Both the position numbers and the translations under genes were made by a program. From Oscillospiraceae bacterium (GTDB lineage Bacteria; Bacillota; Clostridia; Oscillospirales; CAG-272), in NCBI GenBank assembly GCA_015065205.1, contig SVQS01000102.1, positions 1 to 6,871 on the forward strand: 6,871 bases of DNA, in the 5' to 3' direction. Positions 6,206 to 6,871 of this stretch are shown in pieces (positions within the stretch are counted from its first letter, which is position 1; each line of letters opens with the position of its first letter). The notes beneath the pieces were generated by a model. The model saw only the letters and a list, made by a program, of their open reading frames with translations. It did not search any database and had not been told where the DNA came from.

Positions 6206-6871
6206 ATGAACACTTTTGAACGCGATGGAGCTTATATCGCGCCTACGTATGCACGCTTTCCCATAGAAATCGTCTCGGGCAAGGGTGCCATCGTAAAGGA
6301 TAGCGAAGGCAAGGAATACATCGATTTGGGCACGGGCATTGCCGTGAACACCTTTGGTGTGTGCGACGACGAATGGATCGCCGCCGTAACCGCGCAGTTG
6401 AATACCTTTCAACACACATCCAATTTGTATTATTCTTCCCCTTGCGCACGCTTGGCAGAGATGCTTTGCACGCGCACGGGTATGAAAAAGGTCTTTTTCT
6501 CCAATTCCGGAGCAGAGGCCAACGAGTGCGCGATCAAGGCGGCACGCAAGTACGGAACCGAGAAAAAAGGAGAAAACGCCTATACCATCCTCACCCTGTG
6601 TAACAGCTTTCACGGCCGCACCATCACAACGCTTTCCGCCACCGGTCAGGATGCGTTCCATCAGCTTTTTACACCCATGACCCCGGGCTTTGTTCACGCG
6701 CCGGCAAATGATATCGAGGCCGTGCAAAAAATTGCAAACGAAATGCCACTGGCGGCTATTATGTTCGAGGTCGTGCAGGGCGAGGGCGGTGTCAATCCGC
6801 TGACCGCCGAATTTGTCAAAGGACTTGCCGAGCTGGCACGCGAAAAGGATATTTTGCTGATCGCCGACGAG
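6206..6871 (+). CDS. argD: Acetylornithine aminotransferase, 5' part
   Basis: This class III, PLP-dependent aminotransferase converts N-acetylglutamate semialdehyde and glutamate to N-acetylornithine and 2-oxoglutarate. The window holds 222 codons, a little over half of the usual length of about 390-400, and the frame is open at the edge. Visible landmarks are the N-terminal GKEYIDLGTGIAVNTFG, the phosphate-binding loop SGAEANE (101-107), SFHGRT (134-139) whose aromatic-His pair stacks on the cofactor, and the final LLIADE just before the expected DE-VQ motif and PLP lysine, which lie outside. The ATG at 6206 is three bases past the argB TAA, with GGAG (6196-6199) six bases upstream, inside the argB end. 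An ATG at 6202 overlapping that stop hits a stop after five codons. Related class III enzymes act on other omega-amino substrates, but the operon position fixes the role. Confidence 0.93.
   Translation, partial: MNTFERDGAYIAPTYARFPIEIVSGKGAIVKDSEGKEYIDLGTGIAVNTFGVCDDEWIAAVTAQLNTFQHTSNLYYSSPCARLAEMLCTRTGMKKVFFSNSGAEANECAIKAARKYGTEKKGENAYTILTLCNSFHGRTITTLSATGQDAFHQLFTPMTPGFVHAPANDIEAVQKIANEMPLAAIMFEVVQGEGGVNPLTAEFVKGLAELAREKDILLIADE

Noticed and set aside
5291..6727. Long minus-strand open frame (478 codons) opposite argB and argD
   Set aside because: It is antisense to two well-identified genes. Its length is explained by sense-strand codon bias that avoids reverse-complement stops. The translation (Cys/His-rich, low family resemblance) looks like a shadow.

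Overview
The window holds most of an arginine biosynthesis operon, all on the + strand, in the order argG-argH-argC-argJ-argB-argD. It is preceded by the last 56 codons of a dUTP pyrophosphatase gene. The likely source is a Bacillota-type organism, perhaps an uncultured gut Clostridia lineage. The clues are AGGAGG or AAAGGA ribosome sites about 8-11 bases before ATG starts, a consensus sigma-A type promoter in a very AT-rich leader, ARG-box operators, and moderate-GC genes. This placement is inference; no 16S or other phylogenetic marker is present.

Layout: 3-173 is the dut 3' end. 174-384 is an AT-rich control region with a perfect ARG box (202-219), a consensus promoter (TTGACA, 17 bases, TATAAT; 299-327), and a weaker ARG-box dyad lying on the -10 element. 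argG (385-1614) and argH (1653-3044) encode the last two steps, from citrulline to arginine. argC (3025-3957) overlaps the argH end by 20 bases. A 134-base spacer (3958-4091) carries a strong terminator-like hairpin and, unusually, an open frame that runs from the argC stop into argJ. argJ (4092-5303), argB (5321-6202) and argD (6206 to the window edge) complete the acetylated steps from glutamate to N-acetylornithine.

Together the products make N-acetylglutamate (ArgJ), phosphorylate it (ArgB), reduce it (ArgC), transaminate it (ArgD), return the acetyl group to glutamate while releasing ornithine (ArgJ again), and convert citrulline to arginine (ArgG, ArgH). Ornithine carbamoyltransferase and carbamoyl phosphate synthase are not in the window and may lie downstream. 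Control probably acts at two levels: ArgR/AhrC-type repression at the promoter, and arginine feedback on ArgB, which carries the N-terminal extension and C-terminal signature of arginine-sensitive kinases.

I see no mobile element, CRISPR array, RNA gene or clearly novel system. The two places most worth a second look are the operator/promoter region and the argC-argJ spacer.
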